A stretch of 64,000 bases of DNA from Luteibacter sp. SG786. GTDB taxonomy: Bacteria > Pseudomonadota > Gammaproteobacteria > Xanthomonadales > Rhodanobacteraceae. Below are positions 16,766 to 26,168 of this stretch, one piece after another. Numbering within the stretch: the first letter of the stretch is position 1; each line of letters starts with the position of its first letter. The stretch lies in contig NZ_JAAOYX010000001.1 of the NCBI RefSeq assembly GCF_011759605.1, positions 1,736,001-1,800,000 on the forward strand, written 5' to 3'. The notes beneath the pieces were generated by a model. That model worked only from the letters and a program-made list of their open reading frames with translations. It was not told where the DNA came from and made no database searches. The position numbers and the translations under genes are program-made.

Positions 16766-19700
16766 GTGAGACTTCAAGACCATACCGATTTCACCACGCT
16801 GCACTGGGTCAAGGCCGAGCTCGACGACGCCTTGTCCAAGGCGCGCCAGGCCCTCGAATCCTATGTGGAGGATTCGCGGGACGCCTATGTCATGCACACC
16901 TGCGCCGCGGACCTGCACCAGGTCCATGGCACGCTGCGTATGGTCGAGCTCTACGGCGCCGCGATGGTCGTCGGCGAGATGGAGCAACTCGTCGCCGCAC
17001 TGATCGACAACCGTGTTGCACAGCGCGACGACGCCTATGCCGCGCTCATGCGCGGCATGATGCAGATGCCGGACTACCTCGAGCGCCTGCAGAGCGGCCA
17101 TCGCGACGTGCCGATCGTGCTGCTGCCGTTGCTCAACGACCTGCGCGCCAGCCGCGGGGAACAGTCGCTGCACGAGTCCGCGCTGTTCACGCCGAACCTC
17201 GACACCATGTTGCCGGCCACGGCGCCGGGCGCGAGCGATCCCGCCGCGGCCGAGGCCCAGCGCGGCGAACTTGCCGAATTGCGCCTGCGCTTCCAGCAGC
17301 AGTTGCTGGCATGGTTCCGCGGCCAGGCCAGCGAACGCCAGCTGCTCGGCATGCGCGCCACGCTGGACAGCATCGCCGCCCGCTCCTACACGATCGCGGG
17401 TCGCCGCCTGTGGTGGATCGCCGCCGGAGTGCTGGAAGGTCTCGAGCGGGGTGTGCTGCGCGCGCACGAAAAAGACGTGCGCCAGTTGATCGGCCGCGTG
17501 GATCGCTCCATCCGCGAGCTCGTGGAGGGCGGCGAGGAAGCCATGCTGGGCGGCGACGCCGACGAGCTGTCGCGCAAGCTGCTTTATTACGTGGCCCAGG
17601 CAAAACCGGGCAGCGAACGCATCGAGGAACTGCGCCAGACCTACCGCCTGGAAGGCCTGCTGCCGCAAGCGTCCGAGGTGGAACATGCACGGGGCTCGAT
17701 GTCGGGCCACAACCGTGCGCTGCTCGACACCGTGTCGGCGGCCATCAAGGACGACCTGCTGCGGGTGAAGGAAGCGCTCGATCTTTTCCTGCGTCGTCCT
17801 GACGGCGATCCGGCCCAGCTTGGCCAGCAGACCGAAGTACTGGACCGCGTGGGCGACACGCTGGGCATGCTGGCCCTGGGTGTACCGCGACGCGTCGTGG
17901 GCGAACAGCGCCGCATCCTCGGCGAGATCGCCACGGGTGCGCGCGAACCAGACGAGGAAGCCCTGCTCGACGTGGCTGGCGCGCTGCTCTATGTGGAAGC
18001 CTCGCTGGACGACCACATCGAAAGGCTGGGCGCCGACGGCGAGGCCCCGGCGCCTGCCGACCTCGGCCCGTCGCCGCTGCCGCGCAGCGAGGCTCGCCAC
18101 ATCCTTTCCACGCTGATGCGTGAGGCCACCGCCAACACCGCGAAGGTGAAGGACGCCATCGTCGGCTTCGTCGAATCGTCCTGGGACCACGACCAACTGG
18201 CCGGTGCGCCCGAGTTGATGGCCGAGATCGGGGGGGCCATGCGCATGCTGGGCGCGAACCGCCCGGCGGAACTCGCCGATGGCATCGGCCTGTTCATCCA
18301 TCGCGAATTGCTCGGCGACCGCCGCGTGCCGAATGGTACGCAGATGGACCGCCTCGCCGATGCGCTGGCCGCGCTGGAGTACTACCTCGAGGCCGCACGC
18401 GAGCATCGCGGCGGCCTGGAACACATTCTTGACGTCACCCAGCAGAGCCTCGCCGAACTCGGCTACTGGCCCGTGCCGGTGGAACCGGAACAGGAATCGG
18501 AAGAAGAAAGCGACCTCCTCGGCGAAGCCGCCATCGAAGACATCGAGGCGGCGGCGATCGAACACATCGCCGTGCCCGCGACCAGCGCCGATCCGGGCGC
18601 GACGGTCGCGAGTTTCGCCGACAGCTTCGACCTGGTGGACGAGCCGCCGGCGGACGTCGAGAACGCGTCCGAAACATCCGTCGCCGCCGAGGGTGTGCCT
18701 GCCGCACCGGCGGGCGAGGAAGACTGGGTCGAGATCGAAGAAGAGATCGAGCAGGAAGTCGGTGGCCTCGGCATGGCCGAGTTCGCAGGTTTCCAGATCA
18801 CCGTCGACGGCATTGACGACGAGATTCGCGAGATATTCCTCGAGGAAACCGAGGAAGAAATCGGCAACCTGCGTGCCGCCCTCGGCCATTGGCTGGCCGA
18901 ACCGGAGCGCAGCGACGCGCTCGTGCCGATCCGTCGCTCGTTCCATACGCTGAAGGGTTCGGGCCGTCTTGTGGGTGCGCGCCTGCTGGGCGAGTTCTCC
19001 TGGAAGGTGGAGAACATGCTCAACCGCGTGCTGGACGGCACCATCGGTCCGCACGAAGGCGTGCAGGCCCTGGTGCGTCATGCCGTGGATGCCCTGCCGC
19101 AACTCAAGGCGGCGCTGGAAGGCGACGCCACCCCGGCGGCGCCGATCGCCGCGATCATGGAAACCGCCGACCGCCTGGCGATGGGAGACACGGCCTTCGT
19201 CGAAGACGTGGCGCGCCACTCCATCCATCGTGTACGCAGCAAGGTCAAGCGGCGCGTTCCGCGCGACACCATCGCGGCCGTGCCCACGGCCGCGTTTGCG
19301 GCCTACGGGCAGCCTCCGGCGGAGACGCCGGAAGCATCTGTACCCGTGGATGCGACAGCCGAAGAAACCGTCGCTCCGATGGAGGGCGAAGCCGCATACG
19401 CCGCACCGCCGCTGCCCCCGGTGGACGCGGTGCTGCTCGACATCCTGCGTGCCGAAGTGGCGCAGTACCTCACCGTGATCCGGGCGAACCTCGCGCGGGC
19501 CGGTGGCGACGAGCTGCCGGTGGACGATGCCTTGCTGCGTGCCGTGCATACCCTGCACGGCGCCATCGGCATGGTGGACATCCCCGTGCTGATCCAGGTG
19601 CTCGCACCGCTGGAAGGCTTGATCAAGCGTGTGCGCGCCAGCGGCCAGCCGCTGCGGCAGGAAGGCGTGCAGGCGCTCACGGACGCGGCCGACCTGGTCG

Positions 19701-22700
19701 ACCACGTCATGGACCAGTTCGATGCGCCCGATCCGCGCGTGCCGGACGTGTCGGGGCTTGCCGCGCGCATCGCCGTGCTTCGCGACGAACAGCCGGAAGC
19801 GACGGTGGCGCACATCCTGTACGAACCCGATCCGCTGCCGCTGGACGACGAACTCGAGCTCGGCCTCGATCTGGCGGACGACACAACCGTGGCCGGGCAC
19901 GAGGATGCGGAGTCCTTCCTGCCCGAACAGCCGGTGGAACCGAGTGTCCCCTCGCTGGACGAACAGCTGCTGGCGGACGAACTCGCGGACGAAGGCGGCC
20001 TCCCGGACCTGGAGCCGGTGCCGCTGGAGCCGGTCGCATCGAGCGACGAATTCAGTACGGACCTGCTGGCCTCTTTCGAAGGTTTCGACATCGAGAAGGT
20101 GGACGTCGAAAAGCCCGAAGGCGAGGTCCGTCCCATCATGGCCTACGATGCCGAAGAGGACGCCGCGTGGCGCAAGCTCCTCGGCGAGATCGAAGACGCC
20201 GCGTCGCCGGGCACCGCCGAAGAAGAGCCGTTGCCCCAACCGATGTCGCACGACGGCGAGGTGTTGCACCTCGACGATGGGCTGGCCGAGGTCGTCGCGG
20301 ATGAGCCGTATGCCGCGCCGACACCGGCGGACGACGCTTCCGAGGACGTGCCAGTCGCGTCCGAGATGCTTCCGGAAGCGGAGGGCGTGGCTGCCAACGA
20401 CGCGCCGGCCGACGAGCCCGTGCACATCGAGGACCAGTCGCACGAACCGCTGGCTCCGCCGGTGCACACGCCGGCCGCCGAGCCGGCGCCCGCCCTGGTA
20501 CCCGAGCTTTCGCCTTACGCGGATATCGACCCCGACCTGCTCGAAGTCTTCGTGGAGGAGGGACGCGAGATCCTGGATCACGCGGACGCCGCCCTCGCGG
20601 CGTGGCGAGCGGAGCCGGAGCAGCCCGAGCACGTGGCGGCCCTGCAGCGCGACCTGCACACGTTGAAGGGCAGCGCACGCATGGCCGGCATCGCCGCCGT
20701 GGGTGATCTTTCGCACGCGATGGAAGCGCTGCTCGACGCGGTGGCCGGTGGCCAGCGCGAGAGCGACCGCCCCGCCATCGAAGCGACGGAAACGGGGTTC
20801 GATCGCCTGCACGGCATGATCCAGTCCATTGCCTTGGGCAAGCCGATCGCACTGACCGACGCCGATATCGAGCCGTTCGCCCGGTTGGCGGGTTCGCCGA
20901 TCGGTCCGGACACGCTCACGGCGGAGGCCTACCGCGAAGAACGCGAGGCCGCGATCATCGAACACGCGCCCGTGTTCGAACCGCTGCCCGAACCCGAGTT
21001 GCCGCCCGAGCCTGTCTTCGATCGCGAACTTCCCGAACTGCTGCCCGAGTTCGAGGAAGAGGAACTCCAGCGCGCGTCGCAGGAGCAGATCCGCGTACGC
21101 GCGGACATGCTCGACACGCTGGTGAACCATGCCGGCGAAGTGTCGATCTATCGCTCGCGCCTGGAGCAGCAGACAGCCAGCTTCCGCTCCGCGCTGACCG
21201 AGCACGAGCAGACGGTCAGCCGCCTGCGCAGCCAGCTGCGCATGCTGGAAATCGAAACCGAAGCCCAGATCATCGCGCGCTATCACCAGGAGCACCGCGA
21301 CACCGGCCTGTCGAACTTCGATCCGCTGGAACTCGACCGCTTCTCGCAGCTGCAGCAGTACTCGCGAGCCCTGGCCGAGTCGGTATCCGACCTTGTCTCG
21401 CTGCAAACCATCCTGGACGAACTGACCCGGCAGTCCGAGAACCTGCTGCTGCAACAGCAGCGGGTGAACGCGGAGCTGCAGGAAGGCCTGATGCAGACGC
21501 GCATGCTGCCGTTCGATGCGATGGTGCCGAACCTGCGGCGTACGCTGCGCCAGGCAGCCTCCGACGTCGGCAAGCGAGCGCAGCTCGTGGTGGAGGGCGC
21601 CAACGGCGAAATGGACCGCAACATGCTCGACCGCATCAAGGCGCCGTTCGAGCACATGCTGCGCAACGCCGTGGCGCACGGTATCGAGGCACCGCAAGTG
21701 CGCGAGGCCGCCGGAAAGAACCCGGAAGGCACCGTCCGCATCCAGGTGGCCCGCGAAGCCACCGAAATCGTGGTGCGCCTGTCCGACGACGGCGGCGGCA
21801 TGGACCGCGACGCGATCCGCGCCAAGGCGATCGAGCGCGGCCTGCTGCGTCCCGACGCGCGCGTGTCCGACGACCAGATCTTCCAGCTGACCCAGGTGCC
21901 GGGTTTCTCCACCGCGGAGAAGGTCACCCAGGTGGCCGGACGCGGCGTGGGCATGGACGTGGTGGCCAACGAGATCAAGCAGCTTGGCGGCACGCTCGGT
22001 ATCGAATCGGAGAAGGGTCGCGGCACCACCTTCGTGATGCGCCTGCCGTTCACGCTCGCCGTTACGCAGGCACTGATCGTGCGGATCGGCGAAACCAACT
22101 TCGCCATTCCGATGACCTCGGTGCACGGCGTGGCGCGCATGGCGCCGAACGAGCTTGCCCACCGCATGGCCGATGCCTCGCCCGCGTTCGACTACCTGGG
22201 CGAGGAATACGGTATCCACGATCTGCCGCAACTGCTCGGCGTGCACGTGGTGTCGTCGCCGGACGAAGGCGATATCCCGCTGCTCCTCGCCCGTTCGGGT
22301 GACCTGCGTGCCGCGATCCGCGTCGATGCCGTGCTCGGTTCGCGCGAAATCGTGGTCAAGCCGGTAGGCCCGCAGGTGAGCTCCGTGCCGGGTATCCTCG
22401 GCGCCACGATCATGGGCGACGGCTCGGTGCTCATGATTCTCGACCTCGCGCCGCTGGTCCGCCATGGCGTGGCGCGCCGCGCCTTCGAAGCGGAAGCACT
22501 GGTGCCGCATGCGCCGCGCGCGCAGGACGAGATTCGCGTGAAGCCGCTGGTGATGGTGGTGGACGATTCCATCACCATGCGCAAGGTCACCGGCCGCGTG
22601 CTGGAGCGCCACGAGTTCGAGGTGATGACGGCGAAGGACGGCATCGACGCCCTGGAGAAACTCAACGAGCGCGTGCCCGACCTGATGCTGCTCGATATCG

Positions 22701-22915
22701 AGATGCCGCGCATGGACGGCTACGAGTTGGCGACACAGATGAAGGCCGACGAGCGGCTGGCCGGCGTGCCGATCATCATGATCACGTCGCGCACCGGCGA
22801 CAAGCATCGCCAGCGTGCCTTCGACATCGGCGTCGACCGGTACATCGGCAAGCCGTATCAGGAGAACGACCTCATCGTGCAGATCAACGACGTGCTCGGA
22901 GCCCACCATGGCTGA
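16766..22915 (+). CDS. chpA: Hybrid chemotaxis kinase ChpA (PilL)
   Basis: A very large (2049-residue) CheA-type histidine kinase driving the twitching pathway; it autophosphorylates and passes phosphate to PilG/PilH. From N to C: a FimL-like/HPt-like region with a candidate site at H51 (LHQVHGTL), less conserved helical repeats, then three clear HPt domains with H727 (HTLKGSGR), H928 (HTLHGAIG) and H1298 (HTLKGSAR), acidic Pro/Ala-rich linkers, a dimerisation segment, the HATPase (HMLRNAVAHGIE, then DDGGGMD and GRGVGMDVV), a CheW-like domain and a C-terminal receiver with phosphoacceptor D1977 (LLLDIEMPRMDGYE). GTG start, four bases after pilJ. The stop overlaps chpB. Confidence 0.96.
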   Translation: MRLQDHTDFTTLHWVKAELDDALSKARQALESYVEDSRDAYVMHTCAADLHQVHGTLRMVELYGAAMVVGEMEQLVAALIDNRVAQRDDAYAALMRGMMQMPDYLERLQSGHRDVPIVLLPLLNDLRASRGEQSLHESALFTPNLDTMLPATAPGASDPAAAEAQRGELAELRLRFQQQLLAWFRGQASERQLLGMRATLDSIAARSYTIAGRRLWWIAAGVLEGLERGVLRAHEKDVRQLIGRVDRSIRELVEGGEEAMLGGDADELSRKLLYYVAQAKPGSERIEELRQTYRLEGLLPQASEVEHARGSMSGHNRALLDTVSAAIKDDLLRVKEALDLFLRRPDGDPAQLGQQTEVLDRVGDTLGMLALGVPRRVVGEQRRILGEIATGAREPDEEALLDVAGALLYVEASLDDHIERLGADGEAPAPADLGPSPLPRSEARHILSTLMREATANTAKVKDAIVGFVESSWDHDQLAGAPELMAEIGGAMRMLGANRPAELADGIGLFIHRELLGDRRVPNGTQMDRLADALAALEYYLEAAREHRGGLEHILDVTQQSLAELGYWPVPVEPEQESEEESDLLGEAAIEDIEAAAIEHIAVPATSADPGATVASFADSFDLVDEPPADVENASETSVAAEGVPAAPAGEEDWVEIEEEIEQEVGGLGMAEFAGFQITVDGIDDEIREIFLEETEEEIGNLRAALGHWLAEPERSDALVPIRRSFHTLKGSGRLVGARLLGEFSWKVENMLNRVLDGTIGPHEGVQALVRHAVDALPQLKAALEGDATPAAPIAAIMETADRLAMGDTAFVEDVARHSIHRVRSKVKRRVPRDTIAAVPTAAFAAYGQPPAETPEASVPVDATAEETVAPMEGEAAYAAPPLPPVDAVLLDILRAEVAQYLTVIRANLARAGGDELPVDDALLRAVHTLHGAIGMVDIPVLIQVLAPLEGLIKRVRASGQPLRQEGVQALTDAADLVDHVMDQFDAPDPRVPDVSGLAARIAVLRDEQPEATVAHILYEPDPLPLDDELELGLDLADDTTVAGHEDAESFLPEQPVEPSVPSLDEQLLADELADEGGLPDLEPVPLEPVASSDEFSTDLLASFEGFDIEKVDVEKPEGEVRPIMAYDAEEDAAWRKLLGEIEDAASPGTAEEEPLPQPMSHDGEVLHLDDGLAEVVADEPYAAPTPADDASEDVPVASEMLPEAEGVAANDAPADEPVHIEDQSHEPLAPPVHTPAAEPAPALVPELSPYADIDPDLLEVFVEEGREILDHADAALAAWRAEPEQPEHVAALQRDLHTLKGSARMAGIAAVGDLSHAMEALLDAVAGGQRESDRPAIEATETGFDRLHGMIQSIALGKPIALTDADIEPFARLAGSPIGPDTLTAEAYREEREAAIIEHAPVFEPLPEPELPPEPVFDRELPELLPEFEEEELQRASQEQIRVRADMLDTLVNHAGEVSIYRSRLEQQTASFRSALTEHEQTVSRLRSQLRMLEIETEAQIIARYHQEHRDTGLSNFDPLELDRFSQLQQYSRALAESVSDLVSLQTILDELTRQSENLLLQQQRVNAELQEGLMQTRMLPFDAMVPNLRRTLRQAASDVGKRAQLVVEGANGEMDRNMLDRIKAPFEHMLRNAVAHGIEAPQVREAAGKNPEGTVRIQVAREATEIVVRLSDDGGGMDRDAIRAKAIERGLLRPDARVSDDQIFQLTQVPGFSTAEKVTQVAGRGVGMDVVANEIKQLGGTLGIESEKGRGTTFVMRLPFTLAVTQALIVRIGETNFAIPMTSVHGVARMAPNELAHRMADASPAFDYLGEEYGIHDLPQLLGVHVVSSPDEGDIPLLLARSGDLRAAIRVDAVLGSREIVVKPVGPQVSSVPGILGATIMGDGSVLMILDLAPLVRHGVARRAFEAEALVPHAPRAQDEIRVKPLVMVVDDSITMRKVTGRVLERHEFEVMTAKDGIDALEKLNERVPDLMLLDIEMPRMDGYELATQMKADERLAGVPIIMITSRTGDKHRQRAFDIGVDRYIGKPYQENDLIVQINDVLGAHHG

Positions 22916-24602
22916 CCGCGAGACGACGGTCGCGCTGCTGTTCGACGACGCCAGTCTCTCCGCGCACCTGCGTGAGGCACTTGTCGCCCAGGGCGCGCGG
23001 ATCGTGTACGAGTCCGACCTGCATTCGTTCGCGGCGGCCGAACTCGTCGGCTCGTCGGCGGACGTGGTGGTGGTCGATCTGGACAACCCCGGCGACGACG
23101 ATCTGGATCGTCTCTACGACACGGTGGAAGGTGGACATCCGCGCCTGGTGTTCAACGACGCCGACGCGAGCCGCAAGCTCGAGGGCTGGGATCGCGCCCG
23201 CTGGGCCCGGCACCTGGCCGCCAAGCTGGTGGGCGAGATGGCTCTCGATCCACCCAGGCCCGAGGACGCGCGCGCGATAGAACCGAGGGTCGCCGCGTTG
23301 GCGAGCATGGCTGCGCCGGCCGAAGAGCGCTTCGAAGAAGCACTGGTCGACGACCTCGCGATCACCGGCAGCCATGGCTACCCCGAAACGCCGATGCCCG
23401 CTTCCGATACCGCGGTGTTCGACGAAGCGCCGGCCATGGCGGATGACGTTGCCGACGAACTGAATTTCTCCACCCCGCTGTCCGAAGAGGGCGGGGAAGG
23501 CGAGGGCGTGACGTCGTCGGAACTGGCGGCCGAACTCGAGGCACTTCTCGCCGACTCGGGCCCGCTCGTCGAAGACGACCTCGAATCGCTGCCGTCCGCA
23601 CCGCTGGAACTGACCGAGCTGGCGACGCTCGACCTGTCCGGATTTGAGGTTGTGGAGGAAGCGGTCGTTGCCGACGCAGTGCCGGAAGAACCGGCCCGCG
23701 GCAGCACGCTGAGTCTCGCGTCGCTCGACGACGACTCATCGGCCGGCGGCCAGGAGACGATGCGGTCGGTCGAGATCGAATCGCGCGCCACCGAATATGT
23801 TCCCCCGCCGGTACCGGAATGGGACCTGGTGGACCACGACGCCGTCGTGGTCGAACCGGTGCCGCGTCCCGCGCCGGCCGAGTTCGGCATCGAAACCATC
23901 AGTGCCGCGGAATACCTGGCGCAGGACGTCGTGGACGACGGCACGCACGGAGTGGAACCGGGGTTCACGCTCGAACTGGTGTCGATGGAAGAAGCCGTCG
24001 CACCGCGCACCGACGGCGATTTCGCGCACGAGATGTTCCTCGACGCCGCACCGCGCGCGGTGCGTCGTGTGATCGCCCTCAGCGGCACGCACGAGAGCGA
24101 GGCTTCCATCGCCGCGTTCCTCTCCGCGCTGCCCGAGCGCGTTCCCGGGGTGCTGCTGGTGGTCGCGCATCATGACGACACGGAAGGTTTCGCGGCGAGC
24201 CTGGGTGCACGGGTGGCGACCGACGGTGCGTATGCGGCGCACGGCGATCGCCTGGTCGTGCCGCGCGGCGCACACGTGCAAATCCGCCGCGACGGTAGCG
24301 TAGCGGTACGCGAGGACGGCAGCTCGGCGAACGTGGGCGGCCCGTCGATCGACGGCGTGCTGAGCACGCTCGCCGGCGGCTTCGGTGCCGATGCCCTGGC
24401 GGTCGTATTCGCCGGTCGTGGCAACGACGCGGTCGCAGGCGCGCAGGCGGTCTACGATGCCGGCGGTCGTGTCTGGGTCGAGACGGTGCCGCCGGAGACG
24501 GAAGCAGGACACATGGTGGCCGGTATTCGCGAGGAGCGGGTGGCCGACTACGCCGGCGACGTGGGCGCGCTGGCACGGAAACTGATCGAGGAATTCCCAT
24601 GA
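22908..24602 (+). CDS. chpB: CheB-like methylesterase ChpB, atypical
   Basis: A 564-residue protein expected to demethylate PilJ. The N-terminal 110 residues look like a receiver fold without a normal acidic pocket (TVALLFDDASLSAHLREAL, VVVVDLDNPGDDD). A long acidic, Pro/Ala-rich linker follows. The C-terminal 180 residues resemble CheB: S392 in VIALSGTHE, H421/H422 in LVVAHHDD and D507 in AGRGNDAVAG fit the Ser-His-Asp positions, but the canonical ASTGG and TGMGxDG motifs are altered, so activity is uncertain. The start ATG overlaps the chpA stop by eight bases; the end overlaps chpC by four. Confidence 0.85.
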   Translation: MADRETTVALLFDDASLSAHLREALVAQGARIVYESDLHSFAAAELVGSSADVVVVDLDNPGDDDLDRLYDTVEGGHPRLVFNDADASRKLEGWDRARWARHLAAKLVGEMALDPPRPEDARAIEPRVAALASMAAPAEERFEEALVDDLAITGSHGYPETPMPASDTAVFDEAPAMADDVADELNFSTPLSEEGGEGEGVTSSELAAELEALLADSGPLVEDDLESLPSAPLELTELATLDLSGFEVVEEAVVADAVPEEPARGSTLSLASLDDDSSAGGQETMRSVEIESRATEYVPPPVPEWDLVDHDAVVVEPVPRPAPAEFGIETISAAEYLAQDVVDDGTHGVEPGFTLELVSMEEAVAPRTDGDFAHEMFLDAAPRAVRRVIALSGTHESEASIAAFLSALPERVPGVLLVVAHHDDTEGFAASLGARVATDGAYAAHGDRLVVPRGAHVQIRRDGSVAVREDGSSANVGGPSIDGVLSTLAGGFGADALAVVFAGRGNDAVAGAQAVYDAGGRVWVETVPPETEAGHMVAGIREERVADYAGDVGALARKLIEEFP

Positions 24603-25069
24603 GCGAGCCGTTACCGCGCGAAATCCGTTGCGTCCTGATCCCGAGCGGTGGCGTCCGCCTTTTGCTGCCCAACGCTGCAGTGGCGGAAGTGATCACGCTG
24701 GCGGGTGTCGAGCCGGTGGCCGACGCGCCGGAGTGGCTCCTGGGCCGGATCGCCTGGCGCGGCTGGAGCATTCCGTTGCTGAGCTTCGACCATGTCGCAA
24801 GCCTCCCCGAAGACGCACCGCCGCAGGCCGCCCGCGTGGCGGTGTTGAAAGCGGTGGGCCATCACCCCGCGATGCCTTACCTCGCCGTGCTCACACACGG
24901 CTTCCCGCGCCTGACCACGTTGAACGCCGAACTCCTGCTGCCCACACACGACGGACACGATCTGCCGTTTGGCGTGCGCGCCCGCGTGCTGGTGCGCGAC
25001 GACACGGCGGTGATTCCGGATCTGGAGCAGTTGGAAGGTACGCTGGTGGAGATGCTGGCGGCGGCCTGA
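24599..25069 (+). CDS. chpC: CheW-like adaptor ChpC
   Basis: A 156-residue single-domain CheW homologue, a second adaptor of the Pil-Chp array. Recognisable parts are the N-terminal CVLIPSGGVRLLLPNAAVAEV, the core PEWLLGRIAWRGWSIPLLSF and a C-terminal RARVLVRDDTAVIPDLEQLEG. It overlaps chpB by four bases (ATGA) and ends the operon. No obvious terminator hairpin follows; the next gene lies on the opposite strand, 74 bases away. Confidence 0.88.
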   Translation: MSEPLPREIRCVLIPSGGVRLLLPNAAVAEVITLAGVEPVADAPEWLLGRIAWRGWSIPLLSFDHVASLPEDAPPQAARVAVLKAVGHHPAMPYLAVLTHGFPRLTTLNAELLLPTHDGHDLPFGVRARVLVRDDTAVIPDLEQLEGTLVEMLAAA

Positions 25070-25142
25070 AATCGCTGCCACAGGGCGGCCCCAAGTCGAA
25101 GACGACCGTTCCGGCTGCGCACTCTGTGTGAACCCGGTCCCG

Positions 25143-25757
25143 TCAGGCGGCCTGCTTGAGCCAGGTTTTTGCCAGGCCGACCCTCTCGACGAACGGTAGC
25201 TCATCGATGTCGAGACCAGCACTATCGCAGATTTCCGGAAGCGCCAATTGAAAGCTTTCGTAAGCTGCAATGACTAGCTTTGGACCTGGGATGGACTTGC
25301 GGCGAGATTCTGTCAGAAGCCAATTACGGACGCTTCGGATGACATTGACCGCACTTCCGCCATGTGCCTGAAGATCCTGACCGGCAATGTCGGAGAGGCA
25401 ACGCTGTGACGTGAAGCGGTCCCGTTCCAACACAAGAAATGAATGACGAGACTGAGCGCCTTTTTTTAAGCCGATGGCAAGTCCGAGTTCAAAGGGCATG
25501 TTGAATCGGGGGAGCGAATTGATCGCGTCGAGCTCCACGGCGGACAGGTCATGAACGCTGTACGAGGACTCCTGAATAATCCGCATGATCTTGTCGACGC
25601 GTACGTCTCCGCTGTTGCCAGCTTCGAGCGCTGACCGAGGTCGGAATCCGCACGCGAGCACCGTAAACACCATCGCATCCATCAGGGGACGGTAGTCCGC
25701 AGTGAAAGGGCAGTTGATGAAAACGCCTTTGGGGCTGGAGCCGGTCCCTGCGGCCAT
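25143..25757 (-). CDS. TIR/deoxyribosyltransferase-like protein, function unknown
   Basis: A 204-residue soluble protein of a widespread uncharacterised family. It begins SPKGVFINCPFTADYRPLMD, then has a conserved VHDLSAVELDAINSLPRFN and FELGLAIG block (about 69-97) and LSDIAGQDLQAHGG. The first beta strand with FINCPF and the buried Glu of FELG resemble the layout of TIR and nucleoside 2-deoxyribosyltransferase folds, where such a Glu is catalytic; this is inference from pattern, not a confirmed assignment. The gene starts six bases after a 60-residue basic protein, so the two form a unit. Base composition is visibly less GC-rich than the chp genes. Defence or NAD/nucleotide metabolism roles are possible. 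Confidence 0.72.
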   Translation of the reverse strand: MAAGTGSSPKGVFINCPFTADYRPLMDAMVFTVLACGFRPRSALEAGNSGDVRVDKIMRIIQESSYSVHDLSAVELDAINSLPRFNMPFELGLAIGLKKGAQSRHSFLVLERDRFTSQRCLSDIAGQDLQAHGGSAVNVIRSVRNWLLTESRRKSIPGPKLVIAAYESFQLALPEICDSAGLDIDELPFVERVGLAKTWLKQAA

Positions 25758-25763
25758 GCAAAG

Positions 25764-25946
25764 TTACTTTCCTTTGCGCAATTTCGCTGGGACTACCAGC
25801 GAAGCAGCGGATTTCTTACCTGCGGCCTTGCTCGTCATGGCAGAGGCCAGGGCGCTACGAACCAGCGCGTTACGCTGCGTTTGTTTGAGGACCCCACCGC
25901 GAATCGGGAAGTCCGGAACGGGGAATTTCGGCTTGATGGTCGTCAT
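25764..25946 (-). CDS. Small basic protein upstream of the TIR-like gene
   Basis: A 60-residue protein, rich in Lys/Arg/Ala, beginning MTTIKPKFPVPDFPIRGG and ending with a basic tail (KAAGKKSAASLVVPAKLRKG). No family recognised. I shortened a longer open frame to this ATG because the upstream codons have no protein-like character. There is no clear Shine-Dalgarno sequence; TATACT lies six bases before the ATG, a spacing that fits a leaderless transcript. Only six bases separate its stop from the next gene, which suggests cotranscription and possibly a functional pair. Confidence 0.55.
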   Translation of the reverse strand: MTTIKPKFPVPDFPIRGGVLKQTQRNALVRSALASAMTSKAAGKKSAASLVVPAKLRKGK

Positions 25947-25952
25947 GTACCG

Positions 25953-25958
25953 AGTATA
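25953..25958 (-). promoter_or_regulatory. Candidate -10 element of the two-gene accessory unit
   Basis: On the minus strand, TATACT ends six bases before the ATG at 25946, which would place transcription start at or next to the start codon. I see no good -35 element at the normal spacing, so confidence is low. Confidence 0.35.
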
Positions 25959-26109
25959 GGTCTTCAGAGTCGGAGAGCGGCCTGCGGTCTTGGAGCGGTT
26001 TTGCCTACTTGTCGGGTCAGTGCATCGGTGCGTCAGGTGCCGAGTCACGTCGACGCGAGGGGCCCCGCCCCCGCCGAAACCGGTGCGTCGCGGCAAACGG
26101 CACGGACAC

Positions 26110-26137
26110 TTGACTTGCAAACGAGAATCATTATCAT
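26110..26137 (+). promoter_or_regulatory. Iron-regulated promoter of hemP with overlapping Fur box
   Basis: TTGACT (26110-26115) and TATCAT (26132-26137) stand 16 bases apart as -35 and -10. A Fur-box-like 19-mer, 26117-26135, ending GAGAATCATTATC, matches 15 of 19 positions of the classical GATAATGATAATCATTATC and covers the spacer and -10. Iron-loaded Fur would block RNA polymerase here, fitting the hemin-uptake gene just downstream. Confidence 0.8.
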
Positions 26138-26168
26138 CAACTCCGCACCCTAACGCGGAGTCCAGACC

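Noticed and set aside
16745-23086. Open frame of 2113 codons on the minus strand, antisense to chpA
   Set aside because: It is produced by the strong third-position GC bias of chpA; its translation is low-complexity Arg/His/Gln-rich with no domain, and chpA on the plus strand has clear HPt, kinase and receiver motifs.
25143-25946. Calling the TIR-like unit a full anti-phage defence island
   Set aside because: Only two small genes are present, with no recognised sensor, nuclease or recombinase beside them; fold assignment itself is inference.
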